Assembly (NCBI GenBank): GCA_013176395.1
Contig: JABMLP010000011.1
Coordinates: forward strand, 62,001 to 126,000
DNA length: 64,000 nt
Direction of reading: 5' to 3'
DNA from: Venturia oleaginea
Lineage: Eukaryota; Ascomycota; Dothideomycetes; Venturiales; Venturiaceae
Part shown: one piece after another, positions 10,655-21,645 of the stretch
Layout of the letters: the number at the start of each line of letters is the position of its first letter
Numbering within the stretch: the stretch's first letter is position 1
The notes under the pieces: generated by a model
Databases searched by the model: none
What the model saw: only the letters and a program-made list of their open reading frames with translations
What the model was told of the DNA's origin: nothing
Program-made: the position numbers and the translations under genes

Positions 10655-11039
10655 TTTTTTACATTGAGCAAGGCGAAGTGGGACGCGATGGATTTGTAAT
10701 TCATCACGTGTCGGCTGTCTGGTGACCGGGCATAGCTGCTCATTAAGAGCGGCCAAAACCGAGTAGGAATCAATCAATCAATCAATCAGAAGCCATCGAA
10801 GAAACTCAACCTGGAGTGTCCCGAGTTGTGCCAGAACCATGCCAGCAGACCGCTTCCGACGCACATGATATGAAGTTCAAAGAATATCGCGGTCGGACAT
10901 CTGAATCCAACGACGAGTGCCAATTGCGGCAAGATGTTCTTCAGATTGGGTCTCGTTCTTCGGCTACTAGGCCTTCAACACATCAAGGCTTTGTGGATCA
11001 ATTGAAGATGGCTGTTTCGCAACTCAAGTCCGCGGAAGA

Positions 11040-12204
11040 AACTTTTCCAGACGGTGCTCTTGCTTGACGCAGTAATGAAATTGTTGGCCAATTATAGAGT
11101 TTTACAGACAGGATGGTCGCCCATATCGTCTGCAATACCCCTTTGGCTAGAGTCAGGGAGCTTTTCTCTTGTCAGCTGTGGAAAAGAGTCTGGACCTTTC
11201 AAGAGTTTGCGTCTGCCGAAAAGTGGGAGATTCGGCACGCAAACTCAGTTATATCCTTCCAAGCTCTACTCATTATTTGGGCTGCTCTGTAACTACTATG
11301 TATACGAGCTTACGGACGATCCCCCACGACCTGACTGGCAAAACATTGAGATGAATGTCAAGGGCATGAGTTCTTTATTCATTCAGTCTAAAACTTGGCA
11401 AACAGTACGACCCGGTAGCTGCACACTGTTTGAACTACTACGACGAACCGGTAGTCTACTTGCCACCGGCCCTCGGGACAAGATCTTCGCCATCGTGGGT
11501 GTGCGACTGGATGTTGCCTATAACTTACACTATTGACTGGAAAGTCAATAATGGATCAGATTTTGTTGCTGCACAGAACAGAAGAACTCGTTTGCACGTC
11601 TCGTTACCAACTCTATTTAGCATCCTTCTATCGGCCTCTAAATTGGGCAGGATCAATGCGACCGGCACCGCTTCCCTTGAACGGTATCTTACGAACGATC
11701 TGTTTAGTCTGGCTACCTGTATTCTTCGTAAATCTCGAAAACCTTGCTTCCGAAAGGCAGCGCAGTCATAAAGATAATGGTCTGACGCCTATGGAATCGT
11801 TCCATATCCTAATCGCCCATCTCACGTCCTCGACAGGCTCGGAACAGCTACTGAGATCCCGCCACGCACAGATCGAATAAACCATTAACTCTTCATTACC
11901 ATACCTACAGAAATGTGCCATAGCTCAAGGTGGCAAAGACGCCCAATCATACTTGTTGGAGATGCTCAGATATGCTCTTGGTAGGAAGCCATTTCTTTGT
12001 GATCGATCCCTGGGTCTTTGTCCATGGGAAACACTGCCAGGCGATGTTTTATCACTTTTTCTACATGGGAGCGTACCATTCATCATCAGGCCAGTGCAAA
12101 ACGGAAAGCACCTCCTTGTTAGTAAGGGTTATGTTGAGTGGGTCATGTATGGAGAATTGATGACTGGTAGTGATCTTGTGTTCGAAGATAGAATCCTAGA
12201 ATGA
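11040..12204 (+). pseudogene. Heterokaryon incompatibility (HET) domain protein, decayed
   Basis: Two HET hallmarks survive. Near 11420-11500 the frame reads LFELLRRTGSLLATGPRDKIFAIVG, close to the conserved ATDPRDKIFALLG block. Near 12010-12204 it reads LGLCPWETLPGDVLSLFL then VPFIIRPV and FEDRILE, the conserved HET-protein C-terminus. Between them are a frame change near 11530 and a TAA stop at about 11878. The N-terminal HET half (the YxALSYVWG region) was not found; 10816-11067 is open but unrecognised. Live HET proteins trigger cell death on fusion of unlike strains; this copy cannot. Confidence 0.7.
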
Positions 12205-13191
12205 GAATAATACACTCTCGCTATCCCATCAAAACCTGGGCATTTCGGTTTCTACTGTACCTAATATAATCCTTTTCTAGCTTATCCATTGATGTTTGAA
12301 TGTACGCGTATATTGTAGAGAGTATTGTCTTAAGCCGGCACACCATCTTCGCCGAATCTACCCGGGCATTTACCTTTCCGTGCAAAATAAGATCTTACTA
12401 CTGTTTTCCTCTTCTTTGAAATTCTCTACTTGAGAAGATTTCATTCAATCTGTCACAACATCCTGAAGATTGTTTGGCAGAAACTTTGTAGAATCGATCT
12501 CGGGTAGAACGAGACTAATTCTGTCTATAAGCTACTCTCTTGGTAATATACTTACCGACAGCCTAAGGCCGGCCTTTTCCCTACACTTTATCCTAGTCTT
12601 GGAGATTCCATATTCTATTTCGTTCGTCATTGTTTTCAACTTGCCCTTATTGTCAAATCCTTACGAATATATATAATTTTACGGCTACTAGAGGATTAGC
12701 AATCCAGTCCTTCATTAGACTCGGAAGATGCTTCTGTTAGAATAAAGGCGATCACCACATTGTGCACTTGATTGCATGTGACAGCACACGATGCGGCATA
12801 TATATTCCTCACTTCTGCCACGTAGATTAAATCAAGCTTGATCATCTTCACTCATTTTATCAGCTTCGTCCATGAAAACCCAGCATGGACATGCACGCGG
12901 CTTCAAATAGTGAGCAGCTTGAAGTCGATGATTACGGTAGCAGATCCTTTCTTCCGTTTACAGCTCGAGTCACTTGTATATATCACGTTAACTTCTTTGT
13001 TGCACAACACTCTTCACTTCACCACTTACTTGCTCATACTCCAGCTCTTCTCTAGTACGGCCCAAATGATCTCACTGACATAGGCTTCACCTTCCCACTT
13101 CTGCAGCCGCGACTACAAAGCCAATCTAACTATCGAAACCTCGACATCAACTCAACAATCTCAACTTGTCACTGTCAAATTAAACACAAAG
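12205..13191. other. intergenic, AT-rich, no gene seen
   Basis: Between the HET remnant and the next gene. It is richer in A and T than its surroundings. The last 100 bases (CT- and CAA-rich, with TCTCAACTTGTC runs) look like the promoter/5' UTR of the gene at 13192. Confidence 0.5.
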
Positions 13192-15231
13192 ATGAACCGC
13201 TACCCCGACTCACCCCGCGACGAAGTCTTCACCCTTGCCCGCCGCATCACTCCGACCTGGGACCGCGATTACATCCGCGACTTGGAGAATGGAATCAGGA
13301 CAGTTGGGCGAGTACTAGACAGCTATAAGGATGAAAACAGGCGCTTGAGGATGGAAGTTGATGGTTTGAGAGAAAGGATTTACGGGAGAGTTGCTATATT
13401 CGAGTGTGAGAGGATTGATGAGAGACGAAGTAAGGCGGCGGATACAAGAGATGAGCATGCGAGGGGAAGAAGATTAGTAATGGAGAAGGCGGATGATGGA
13501 GGTAGAGATGAGAGCTTCGAGACTGGGCGGAGGCATGCGTGGTCAAGATCTAATCTCAGTTTCAAGAGAGATGCAGAAGAGATTTCGTTACCGCGGTATG
13601 AGGTCTGTCAGAGTATTCGTCTCAGTCATGGTTTGGAAGACCCAACTACTGGATTTGAGGCGCCGATGGGCCGTTGCAGTGGCCAGCAAGATTTTAAGCC
13701 TCAACTACAATCCGACTGGAAGCGGGAGAATACGGAGAATGCAATGGATGTCCACGATTACGTTTACTCGCAAGAACCAAAGCCTGAGCCAGCATCCGAG
13801 CCCTGGACCAGCCCACTTCCAGATAACAACAATAAGAGGTGGCAGGCGTACGAGAGAAGAGTTCTAGCCCGTGATTGGGAAGCGCCCGAAGAAGATTATG
13901 ACATGCGAAGTCAAGACAAGAGCGACCAACAAGATTATTACTCTCCGCGCCCATGCGACCGAGGCCGAGACGATAACGACGTTGAACCAAAAGCTAGCGA
14001 GTACACCTACCCACAGGAACCATCACCAAAACTTCTCGTCGAGGACCAACCCAGAGCAATCTCTTCCGACGAAAAAACAGTCTGGCAAGGCCACTGTTTA
14101 CCATCCTCGTCTCACACTACAGAGCGGCCGCAAAACACATCCTCAACTTGGGAGCGAAGAGAGACACTGGATGGCCTCTACTGTTACTATTTAAACACAA
14201 AAGATGGGCGGATGACAGACCCGCAACCGATTCCACGAGAACAGTTCGGAGATGAGAAATTTGACTCGAGTAAATTGAGGGTGACACCACAATCACCACC
14301 GGCCTCTCGAAAAGATGCGCCCATAGTCTCCAAGGCAAAGGATATTTCACCAGCCCTACCCGTGCAAGTTCCGTATCGATATAAAAACGTCGTTGGTTTG
14401 AGGGATGGCGCGAAAAACCCTGCACAAATTTTGGGATCAACATCAACAAACGAATCCAAGACCTCTCAATCAAGCGCAGAAAATCTTCCGCCTTCTCCAC
14501 GCTCTTACTATAGAAATCCCGCTTCTGCCCAACACGATCTACGGAGGAGTGTTTCCTCGACAAATACACATCCGGTACTTCCGAAACCGCCCAATGGTAT
14601 ATACAACAATCGAGAATATGCACAACATCGATCTTTTGAAAAGATGCCACCATCAAACCAGCCTCCGGAACCGAGAGCCACTTCAAAAACACCGGCCTTG
14701 AATTCTACTTCGACAAATACCTCAAAAGTTTCGGATATCATCCCACCAAGTCCACGATCTCACTATGGTCATGCCCAAGGCACGACAAAGAAACCTTCTA
14801 CTCCACACCGGCAAAGCCAAAACGATAAAGACCGGCCAGGCCCAGTCAAGCCAGGTCAGCTGCCCCATTACAAGCATCAGCCACCAAATCCCTTCGAGGA
14901 CCGTCTATCAACCTTCGCGGAAGCATACGGAGAATCGCGCAAAAACTACAAAGTCCCCTTCGTAAACACGGTTACCGATATTGATGAAAGGGATAGACAA
15001 ACTCGAGATATTCTCCGGCTGGTAGGAGTGCAATACAGCAAGAATGAAGCTGGTGTCGTGGCACCTCCTAGCGTCCGAAGAGAGGAGCTAGTTGTACCCA
15101 TCCGTCCACGTGTAAGCACACGAGGATCAGGACACGCTAATGAGGTGAATGGGAGGAGCCAGGGAGTGGCGGAGGCGGACAGGGAATACAGGAGTGGAGG
15201 AAAGGTGAGGTGGACGGGAAGTTCACATTAA
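13192..15231 (+). CDS. Coiled-coil, WW-like domain protein, function unknown
   Basis: 679 codons in one exon; the start ATG is the first after a CA-rich leader ending ACAAAG. Residues about 20-70 form a coiled coil (DLENGIRTVGRVLDSY then ENRRLRMEVDGLRERI). The middle is charged and disordered. Around residues 320-355 is a WW-like module: WERRETLDGLYCYYLN, TKDGRMTDP and a final P; the second hallmark Trp is replaced by Met. The rest is Pro/Ser-rich with repeats of the type PPSPRSYY and PPSPRSHYG, possible phosphorylation or binding sites. WW domains bind Pro-rich peptides, so a scaffold role is possible, but the family is not recognised. Confidence 0.7.
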   Translation: MNRYPDSPRDEVFTLARRITPTWDRDYIRDLENGIRTVGRVLDSYKDENRRLRMEVDGLRERIYGRVAIFECERIDERRSKAADTRDEHARGRRLVMEKADDGGRDESFETGRRHAWSRSNLSFKRDAEEISLPRYEVCQSIRLSHGLEDPTTGFEAPMGRCSGQQDFKPQLQSDWKRENTENAMDVHDYVYSQEPKPEPASEPWTSPLPDNNNKRWQAYERRVLARDWEAPEEDYDMRSQDKSDQQDYYSPRPCDRGRDDNDVEPKASEYTYPQEPSPKLLVEDQPRAISSDEKTVWQGHCLPSSSHTTERPQNTSSTWERRETLDGLYCYYLNTKDGRMTDPQPIPREQFGDEKFDSSKLRVTPQSPPASRKDAPIVSKAKDISPALPVQVPYRYKNVVGLRDGAKNPAQILGSTSTNESKTSQSSAENLPPSPRSYYRNPASAQHDLRRSVSSTNTHPVLPKPPNGIYNNREYAQHRSFEKMPPSNQPPEPRATSKTPALNSTSTNTSKVSDIIPPSPRSHYGHAQGTTKKPSTPHRQSQNDKDRPGPVKPGQLPHYKHQPPNPFEDRLSTFAEAYGESRKNYKVPFVNTVTDIDERDRQTRDILRLVGVQYSKNEAGVVAPPSVRREELVVPIRPRVSTRGSGHANEVNGRSQGVAEADREYRSGGKVRWTGSSH

Positions 15232-15720
15232 ATATGGAATGTCAGCCAGGGATGGTGTAGTGAAGCTACGTGATCTTCGGTATGAATCTAGACTGCCAGA
15301 GAAAGCAATGACAACTCGACATTTTATTGTGATTTCTCCTTATGCTCGGTTCTGGGTTTTCTTAGAGCTAGCGATCCAGTCATGTTTATGAATGGAGTAT
15401 CTGCTTGATCAAGAGCAAAGGGGTCATTCAATCGAGGAAAGAGAATGCAGCGGTTCGTATAATGATAGATAAGGGGTGAAGAGTACCGTGAAACTTCTGG
15501 ACAACTAAGAACCGAAGACTTTCGCACAGTTGAGAAAATCCAAGTTAGGTCAGCGGAACACGTTTAGTCAAGTGTGTGGGGCACAGAGGTCAAATCCGCT
15601 GACGTACCGCAGGTCAGAGGATTGGCACGTATTTGGGGTGATATACCCCGAGAAGACATTCACTCAGTGCTGGAAGGGGATGCTAGAAGACAGCTTTAGT
15701 GATTCTCAGCTTCTAGAAGG
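15232..15720. other. intergenic, no gene seen
   Basis: Separates two convergent genes and probably holds both 3' UTRs. Nothing else recognised. Confidence 0.5.
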
Positions 15721-17250
15721 CTAAGAAACTTTCGCCGGTTGCAATTTGTCATATTGTCCTACGGAACACGGTTGTTAGCATCTTCATCCAAGCAAACGTA
15801 AACGTAGGACTAACCTGGTTTGACAGCAACAAGGACAATAGAGATAGCCATGACCTCTCCAGGTGCTGTCTTCCCGGTTTCCTTGTGTCTAACTTCATTT
15901 GGCACAGCTTTGTTGTAGTCATAATACCCAGTAGTTGTCCACTTCTGCCCCAGTTTCATTTGCTTGCCGACCACATCTTTTGTGCCGCAGCCATCCATGA
16001 TCGAGATATGATTCACGGCAACTTTGTCACCAGTGGGCATGAGCATACCTCCCATTGACTTGTATACATACTCCGGCTTTGTGGCGTAGGCAGCGGTGGA
16101 GTTGCAAAGCATGCCGTCGGAGGCGGTGATATCAATATGAGTTCCTCCATCATGAAGATGGCTACAGCTGTTAGAAAAAACAGTAGGTGTGAAGACTGCG
16201 AAAGCTTACCCGATGGAGTCAACAATGCGGCCTTCAATATTTGCAGGCCAAGGGGCTGGGGATTTAATATTGAAAACTTTCTGGTCATGAGGTGACTCAA
16301 GTTCCGAAGAGCCACAGGAGTTTGCGTCCAGGAAAACTGTCTTGATAGCATCCCATCCCGCGGGAAGAGCACCAGGGAGCACATCGTAGGTCATGGTAAT
16401 GTAGACTTTTGCATCTGGATCATTCATGTTCATGAGTTCCACGAGGTAGAAGAATCGATCAGCAGGGTCGAGATGGTAAGCACTGGGTTTGTCCTTCTGA
16501 TCCGGCGAAAAATAATTGAAAGGAGTGCGCTCGTTACCTGTGACAAAAAAGCGCTCAGTGTTTTTGGCGCTGGTGCCCTTCAGCTTGCCCTTGGTGCCAA
16601 CAAATGTATTGGTAGCCATGTTGAGACCGTCCATGGGAACACAACCGTCGCATTTGGCCCCGGTCTTGCCGTTCACATAGCCATTCACGCCAACGGGATC
16701 CCAGCGAAGACCGCTGGGATTGTAATTCATGTGGACCATGTGGTGTAGCCAAAGACCGGTATCAATGTTTGCATTTGTCCCGTTTTCGTACTCGAGCCCG
16801 CCGACTTGTCGAAGGATATTGCAGTTTGTACATGGCATCTCCACGTCTAGATCGTAGTACGACTCGAGCATACCATATAGCCCGGATTCCCGATTTTTCT
16901 TGGCCATGCCTGGGGCTGTGTATGGGCCAGTCCGGACTGTGATGCGTTTGGCACCAGGGACAAGGGCTGCGAGCGGCGATTCCGACTCTGTTGGCTTCGC
17001 TTTGAGATTCTTTTGGCGGCCAGCGCCTGGGGGATCTGGTGACTATCAGCACAATTGCAGCTTCCACGTCCATGGCTTGTACCTACTACCAGTAGATCCC
17101 ATAACGGCGGTATCACCCTGTTTACAGAGGCAGCCAACGACGCCTGGGAGGAAACTGCAGACGGACGACAATTGGCGCTTCTCCTCAGCCGAAGGTTCTG
17201 AGAGGACAGCCTCCGTGAGGAGTAGCCCAACCAGCGCGGTGAATTTCATC
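15721..17250 (-). CDS. Secreted SURNod19-like protein, four exons
   Basis: Proposed exons on the minus strand: 17090-17250, 16210-17035, 15815-16161 and 15721-15758. The introns are 54, 48 and 56 bp; the last has an exact TGCTAAC branch site, and all junctions keep the frame. The protein starts with a signal peptide (MKFTALVGLLLTEAVLS). Hallmarks resemble the stress-up-regulated Nod19 family: TGLWLHHMVHMN, ERFFVTGNERT, LVELMNM, VYITMTYDV, DANSCG and GHLHDGGTHIDI. The two His clusters recall the copper sites of peptide hydroxylating monooxygenases, but copper binding is inference. If the third intron is not used, the protein ends at 15810, 12 residues shorter. The substrate is unknown. Confidence 0.78.
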
Positions 17251-19421
17251 TTGCCGTGATGGAGAGACACGTTGATGAACGAGGGAAGAAGTACAATGCC
17301 GGTCAATGGCCAGAGACTCGAAGGAACGTATAGAGACGAAATCGGACTTACAATAGTCTTCTGCGGGCGCCAGTCTGTGTTTAGTAGCTCGCGGGAGGTG
17401 TGCAACGCTTGGACCAGTCAAGCTGATCATGATTTGGATTTAATCATGGTGGCCATATGAATCCGCATTTTCGGGCGTATGTACGGATGGGGTGTTGCGA
17501 GTTGATCGCCGGTAGCCGATTTGACCATCCAGAGTCAAGGAGGCAAGCTTCATTCTATTACAGACGACACGGGCCATGATTAGCTAACCTGGCGGGATCG
17601 CTTATCGTCGGTGATGTTTAATTTGGGAGTGTTAGGTTGTGGCTCAGGAAGGGTTGGAGATAGATTGCCTTCGAGTTGATATCGCACGAAGATTCTACTT
17701 GGGGAGAAAAGCTCCAAATGGCGCTGTCTGATATTAGATTGATGAGTGATGTAAAGTTGGACAACTACATGATAGCAGTGGCTCTGGAAGGGAATAGTTC
17801 TAGGTCGACCTGGAGCAAGTTGGAGGACGGAAATACACAGGCGTGCCGAGTAGACGAGTTGAAGCATTCTATGCGGCTCAATGGGAGCCCCTCAACAGTT
17901 TGGCTCCTTGTGAGAGGAGTGTGAGACCATGTCTGTGATTGTGTGATTGTGTGGTTATGGTTTTGATGTTGTCGTTGAGCACAATGGAGAGGTTGCGACA
18001 AGCGGGTAGAATGCTTCTAGAACAGTGGGTGGACCCCTGAATGGCCCCGGAACAAAGCCCGACGCGCTCTCCTATCTTTTAACCCGGCAGATTCCGAAAG
18101 CCGGGTAATGAATCAGCGAATCAAATCCCACCCAAACTTCGAACAAGATCCAGTACTCTGCGAACTGCCAGCTGGCCAGACTTCAACTCTTTGTACATTC
18201 GGTTTTGTTCACAAGATTCGGAGATAAACAAACACCAGTGCTGCCTTTCACGATCATCAGACCACCCTTGGCTGCTTCGACAATGCACAATCTCCCTGAA
18301 TCCAGCGACAATGAAAGCGAGCGCCGCCAACAGCCATGTCACTTGGCATCAAGTTTGTGCTATGGAAGGAAATGGTAGCTCCAACGGCTTGCTGACCAGT
18401 TCATGGGCGATGGAGAGAATGCTTACCAACACTCCAATATCAACTCCTGTCAAGAACAGCTAAGGCGGCCCAGGTCAGATTGTCGCGAATCCTGACCACC
18501 AGAACGCCCATTGTGAAGATCCCCTTCCTCCCTGCAGACAAGGACATACTACAGCTGCCCTCTTTTCGCGGGGAACCAAGATCCTCACCGTCTCTCTTTT
18601 TCCGGATTGCTCTCGCGCTGTTGTTGAAACCAGCGCCATCCAGCCTTTCATTACCCAATGTGCAACAGTATCCATCGAAATTGACGGCGAATGGAAGATC
18701 ATCCATCCTCCTACGCCATCAACAAATCCTCAATCGCCTGAACGCCAGGCCAATCTTGGACAGTATGCATCATGGATCGTCCCATTCAATACGGCACTAC
18801 TCCCTGCACTCATTGCAAGAGTGACTCCGATTGGTGCTAATGGCGATACCGTTTCTCAAAGCGGGCCTAGCCTTGGACCTGGGCCCGGCTTATTTCACGA
18901 GAGTATCTTGATAGAAATAACACATTTGGGACATGGCCATGGTCGCGAAAAGAATGGCGTGAACTCAAAACCAGATCCAGCACTTGTGGGATAGCTCGCA
19001 TTATCAACGGTGAGTACTCTCGTACCGCCGGGAGGAGAGAAGCAGACGTTTCCAAGAGCCGATCATGCCGCCGCATAAAATATCGCGATTCTGGAGAATG
19101 AAAATCAGCTTGACTCCATCGTACTTGCAGCGGCACTAACTAAGCTCTATCTGAAGTTGGAACAACACCAAATGTGAGAGGTAAACTGAGGTAAGATATC
19201 GATTCAATGAGTGACTGCATGCCCTCAAACCGAGTGGAAAATGAGGGCTATATATACACTATTGAAAGTACTGAAATAGGTTCTGATGGCTCGGTCGGTC
19301 TTGAGGCCGCCGGAGATATCACCATATTGCACCATATTACACCATATTGCAACAAGCTCACCTCTTCCAAGACACCAATACACAACTCGCCCACTTTCTC
19401 CATCCGCTCCTCCCACGGCCT
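17251..19421. other. 2.2-kb gap with no convincing gene
   Basis: Upstream of the SURNod19-like gene and downstream of the MFS gene. Several short frames of 60-110 codons on both strands show no domain, and their starts are poor. The stretch around 18120-18720 could be a decayed gene but nothing was recognisable. Confidence 0.45.
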
Positions 19422-21245
19422 TCACAAACTCTGTTTCCCCAGCACCTTGCCAGGCAAAAGCGCCGTCCAGATAATACAACCCAACGTCACACCCCCAGCC
19501 AAATAAAGCACAGAATTAACATCTCCCTTCCCATCCGCCCCACTCCTAGCATAAAGATGCTGGGCAATCAACGGACTCACAATCCCAAAAAGCCGTCCCC
19601 AGAAACTAGCCACACCACACGCCGTTCCCCGGATCGGCGCTGGATATGCCTCAGGCGTCCAGCCATAGAGCACAGAATTGAACATACTTTGGAAGAAATA
19701 TTCCATGGCGTTCAAACCAATGTTGGAGGCGCGAGAATTGACGGTGGAGAAGATGAAGATGGAGGCGCCCATTAGGCCAGAGGAGAGCATCATTGTGTAT
19801 TTGCGGCCAATATTGGGGAGGTGGTAGCAGAGACCGCCAAGGAGAACGCCGACGATGCCGGGGAGGTAGATGTAGACGTATGAACGGTATGTGTCTTTCA
19901 AAGAGACTTTTAGAGCGCCATTCTTTTGGGCCACAATTGTTGGAAGGTATGTGCCTAGCAAGCTTGTTATCCGAGTTTTGAATGGTAGAAAGGGGTATCA
20001 AACCTACCGGCTACTGTGAAGCCCCAGAAATCACAAATGTAGGTTAGCCAGATTAATAACGTGAGACGGGCCATTTGGAAGTCTGAGAACAACATTTTGT
20101 ATCGACCAAGTTCGCGTAAAATTTTCTCTTTGGTAGTTCTTGTCTCGAGTTTTGATCCCTCTGCGATATCGCTCGCTGTCTCAATATGTTCTCGAGTCAG
20201 CTGGTCGAACATTTCCAGCGTGATGCCGCACTGCATCTTGTTCGTTTTGGCGATATTTTGCAACACATCGACGGCTTTGTCGTCCCTCCCTCGGTAGACC
20301 AAGAATTTGGGAGATTCTTGGAAGCGAAATAGGGCGAAGCGCACAAAGAAGACGGTCAAGGTGATGGCACCGAGCGTGTACAGAAGATATCTGTAACCCA
20401 TGTTCTGCGACTTGGAGCAGCAAGCAATTCCACTAGCCATGTTTCGACAAGAAGGCAAAGGGTCGGCAGTGGAGAAATCAGGTTTGCAACTCCATTTCGG
20501 TATGAAGCCATAAGCGATGGCAGAGCAAAGAACGACACCGATGGGCTGGAAGATGGAGAGAAGAGCGAGCAGAAATCGCCTGTTCTGTGGGATGAACTCC
20601 AGACAAATGGTAGTGTCGATTGGGATGTTCCCCCCCACGCCAAAGCCGACGAAGGCGGTGAGGACCAAGAAGGGGGTGTATGAGTTGGGGATGCCTAGAC
20701 AAAGGCCAAAGATGGAGGAGATGAGGCAGGTCAGGTTGAAAGCCCATTGTCGACCTGTATGTCTGTCAGTCGGGGCTCAGTGAATGGAGAGAGTGATTGG
20801 TACCGATGATGTCGACAAGGAAGCCCCATACAAAGGCACCGGCAGTCAAGCCAGACGAGAAGGCTACGGAAATGTTTCCGGATTGGTCATCTATGGATGG
20901 TCAGTATGCATCATAGCCCCAAGCAACAATGGCTATTGTACTGCTGAAACCGAATTCTTGCTGAATGGGGCTAAGCACGAGACCAAAGGCTTGAGCCCAC
21001 AACAGATCGAGCAGATAGCCGAATCCGCACAGGCACCAGATATACCACTGGTATCGAGCCATGCCATGCGAATCGATTTCCCGGTTGATCAAGATACATT
21101 TCTTCTCGTACAAAGACACATGATGATCAAAGCCCAGCTCTTCGGTCAATGAGTCGACGTGATGGTCATGGCTGTGAGGACTGGTGAGTTCTTCGCCTGT
21201 CTTCATTGTTGGCGAAGCGGTGTCGAGTCTGGAGTAGGAGTGCAT
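19422..21245 (-). CDS. MFS transporter (metabolite:H+ symporter type), four exons
   Basis: Proposed exons: 20942-21245, 20804-20890, 20008-20754, 19422-19954; introns of 51, 49 and 53 bp with canonical ends. The protein is a 12-helix major facilitator with about 60 cytosolic N-terminal residues containing HSHDHH. Visible signatures: SSGLTAGAFVWGFLVDIIGRR-like loop 2-3 motif (here DIIGRQWAFNLT), FVGFGVGGNIPID in helix 4, PESPKFL-like QESPKFLVYRG after helix 6, and YTPEAYP-like GWTPEAYPAPIRGTACG in the second half. These match the fungal SV2/synaptic-vesicle-like and phosphate/organic-acid symporter group. The substrate cannot be told. The start ATG at 21245 is the first in frame; the codon before it in the open frame is GTG. 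Confidence 0.88.
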
Positions 21246-21645
21246 CGAAGCGACGACATTCACAATTGATTACATGTAGCCTCTACCAGCGCAATGCGAC
21301 TCGGTACAAACCTGGAGAGTGTAGATAAAGAACGGAGCTAAGCCATTATTGGGCGAGTCAATGACGCATTTCCAGAGCGTTTCCGGGGACCCCACACACG
21401 GAGCGGATAAGAAATCACGTGATCATGCCCCGCTAGGAATGGCAGGGTCCTGGCTATGGTCACGCGACAACAGTCAATGGAGAAGAGGATCCATATCGCA
21501 CGACTGCAGAGATGGAATGAAAAACACCACAACAGCGAGAACTGAGATCTTTGAAACTGAATAATTATAACGCAAATACACATCGCCTCAAGAGGGCTCA
21601 GGTTGTTCTAGGCTCGACGCGTCGCCCAGCGCGTAGAAACGAGAG

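Larger units (their letters stand above)
8757..10788 (+). mobile_element. 5'-truncated Tad-like LINE fragment, split by a second LINE
   Basis: Matches the 3' end of the full LINE at 21505-27446, from within the RNase H domain (ETTSTVYAAELQGINLAL near 8800) through the 3' UTR to an (ATCA)n tail at about 10768-10788. The copy is interrupted at 9805-10654 by an inverted LINE fragment flanked by a 13-bp duplication, and its own 3' UTR resumes at 10668. The RNase H frame is broken between about 8930 and 9020; the remaining C-terminal frame is 9023-9646. Confidence 0.82.

Noticed and set aside
12205..13191. Possible centromere or RIP-destroyed region
   Set aside because: It is somewhat AT-rich but under 1 kb and flanked by an intact gene; nothing repeats within it.
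20061..20783. Plus-strand frames opposite the MFS gene
   Set aside because: Shadows of the transporter exons, which carry clear membrane helices and motifs on the minus strand.
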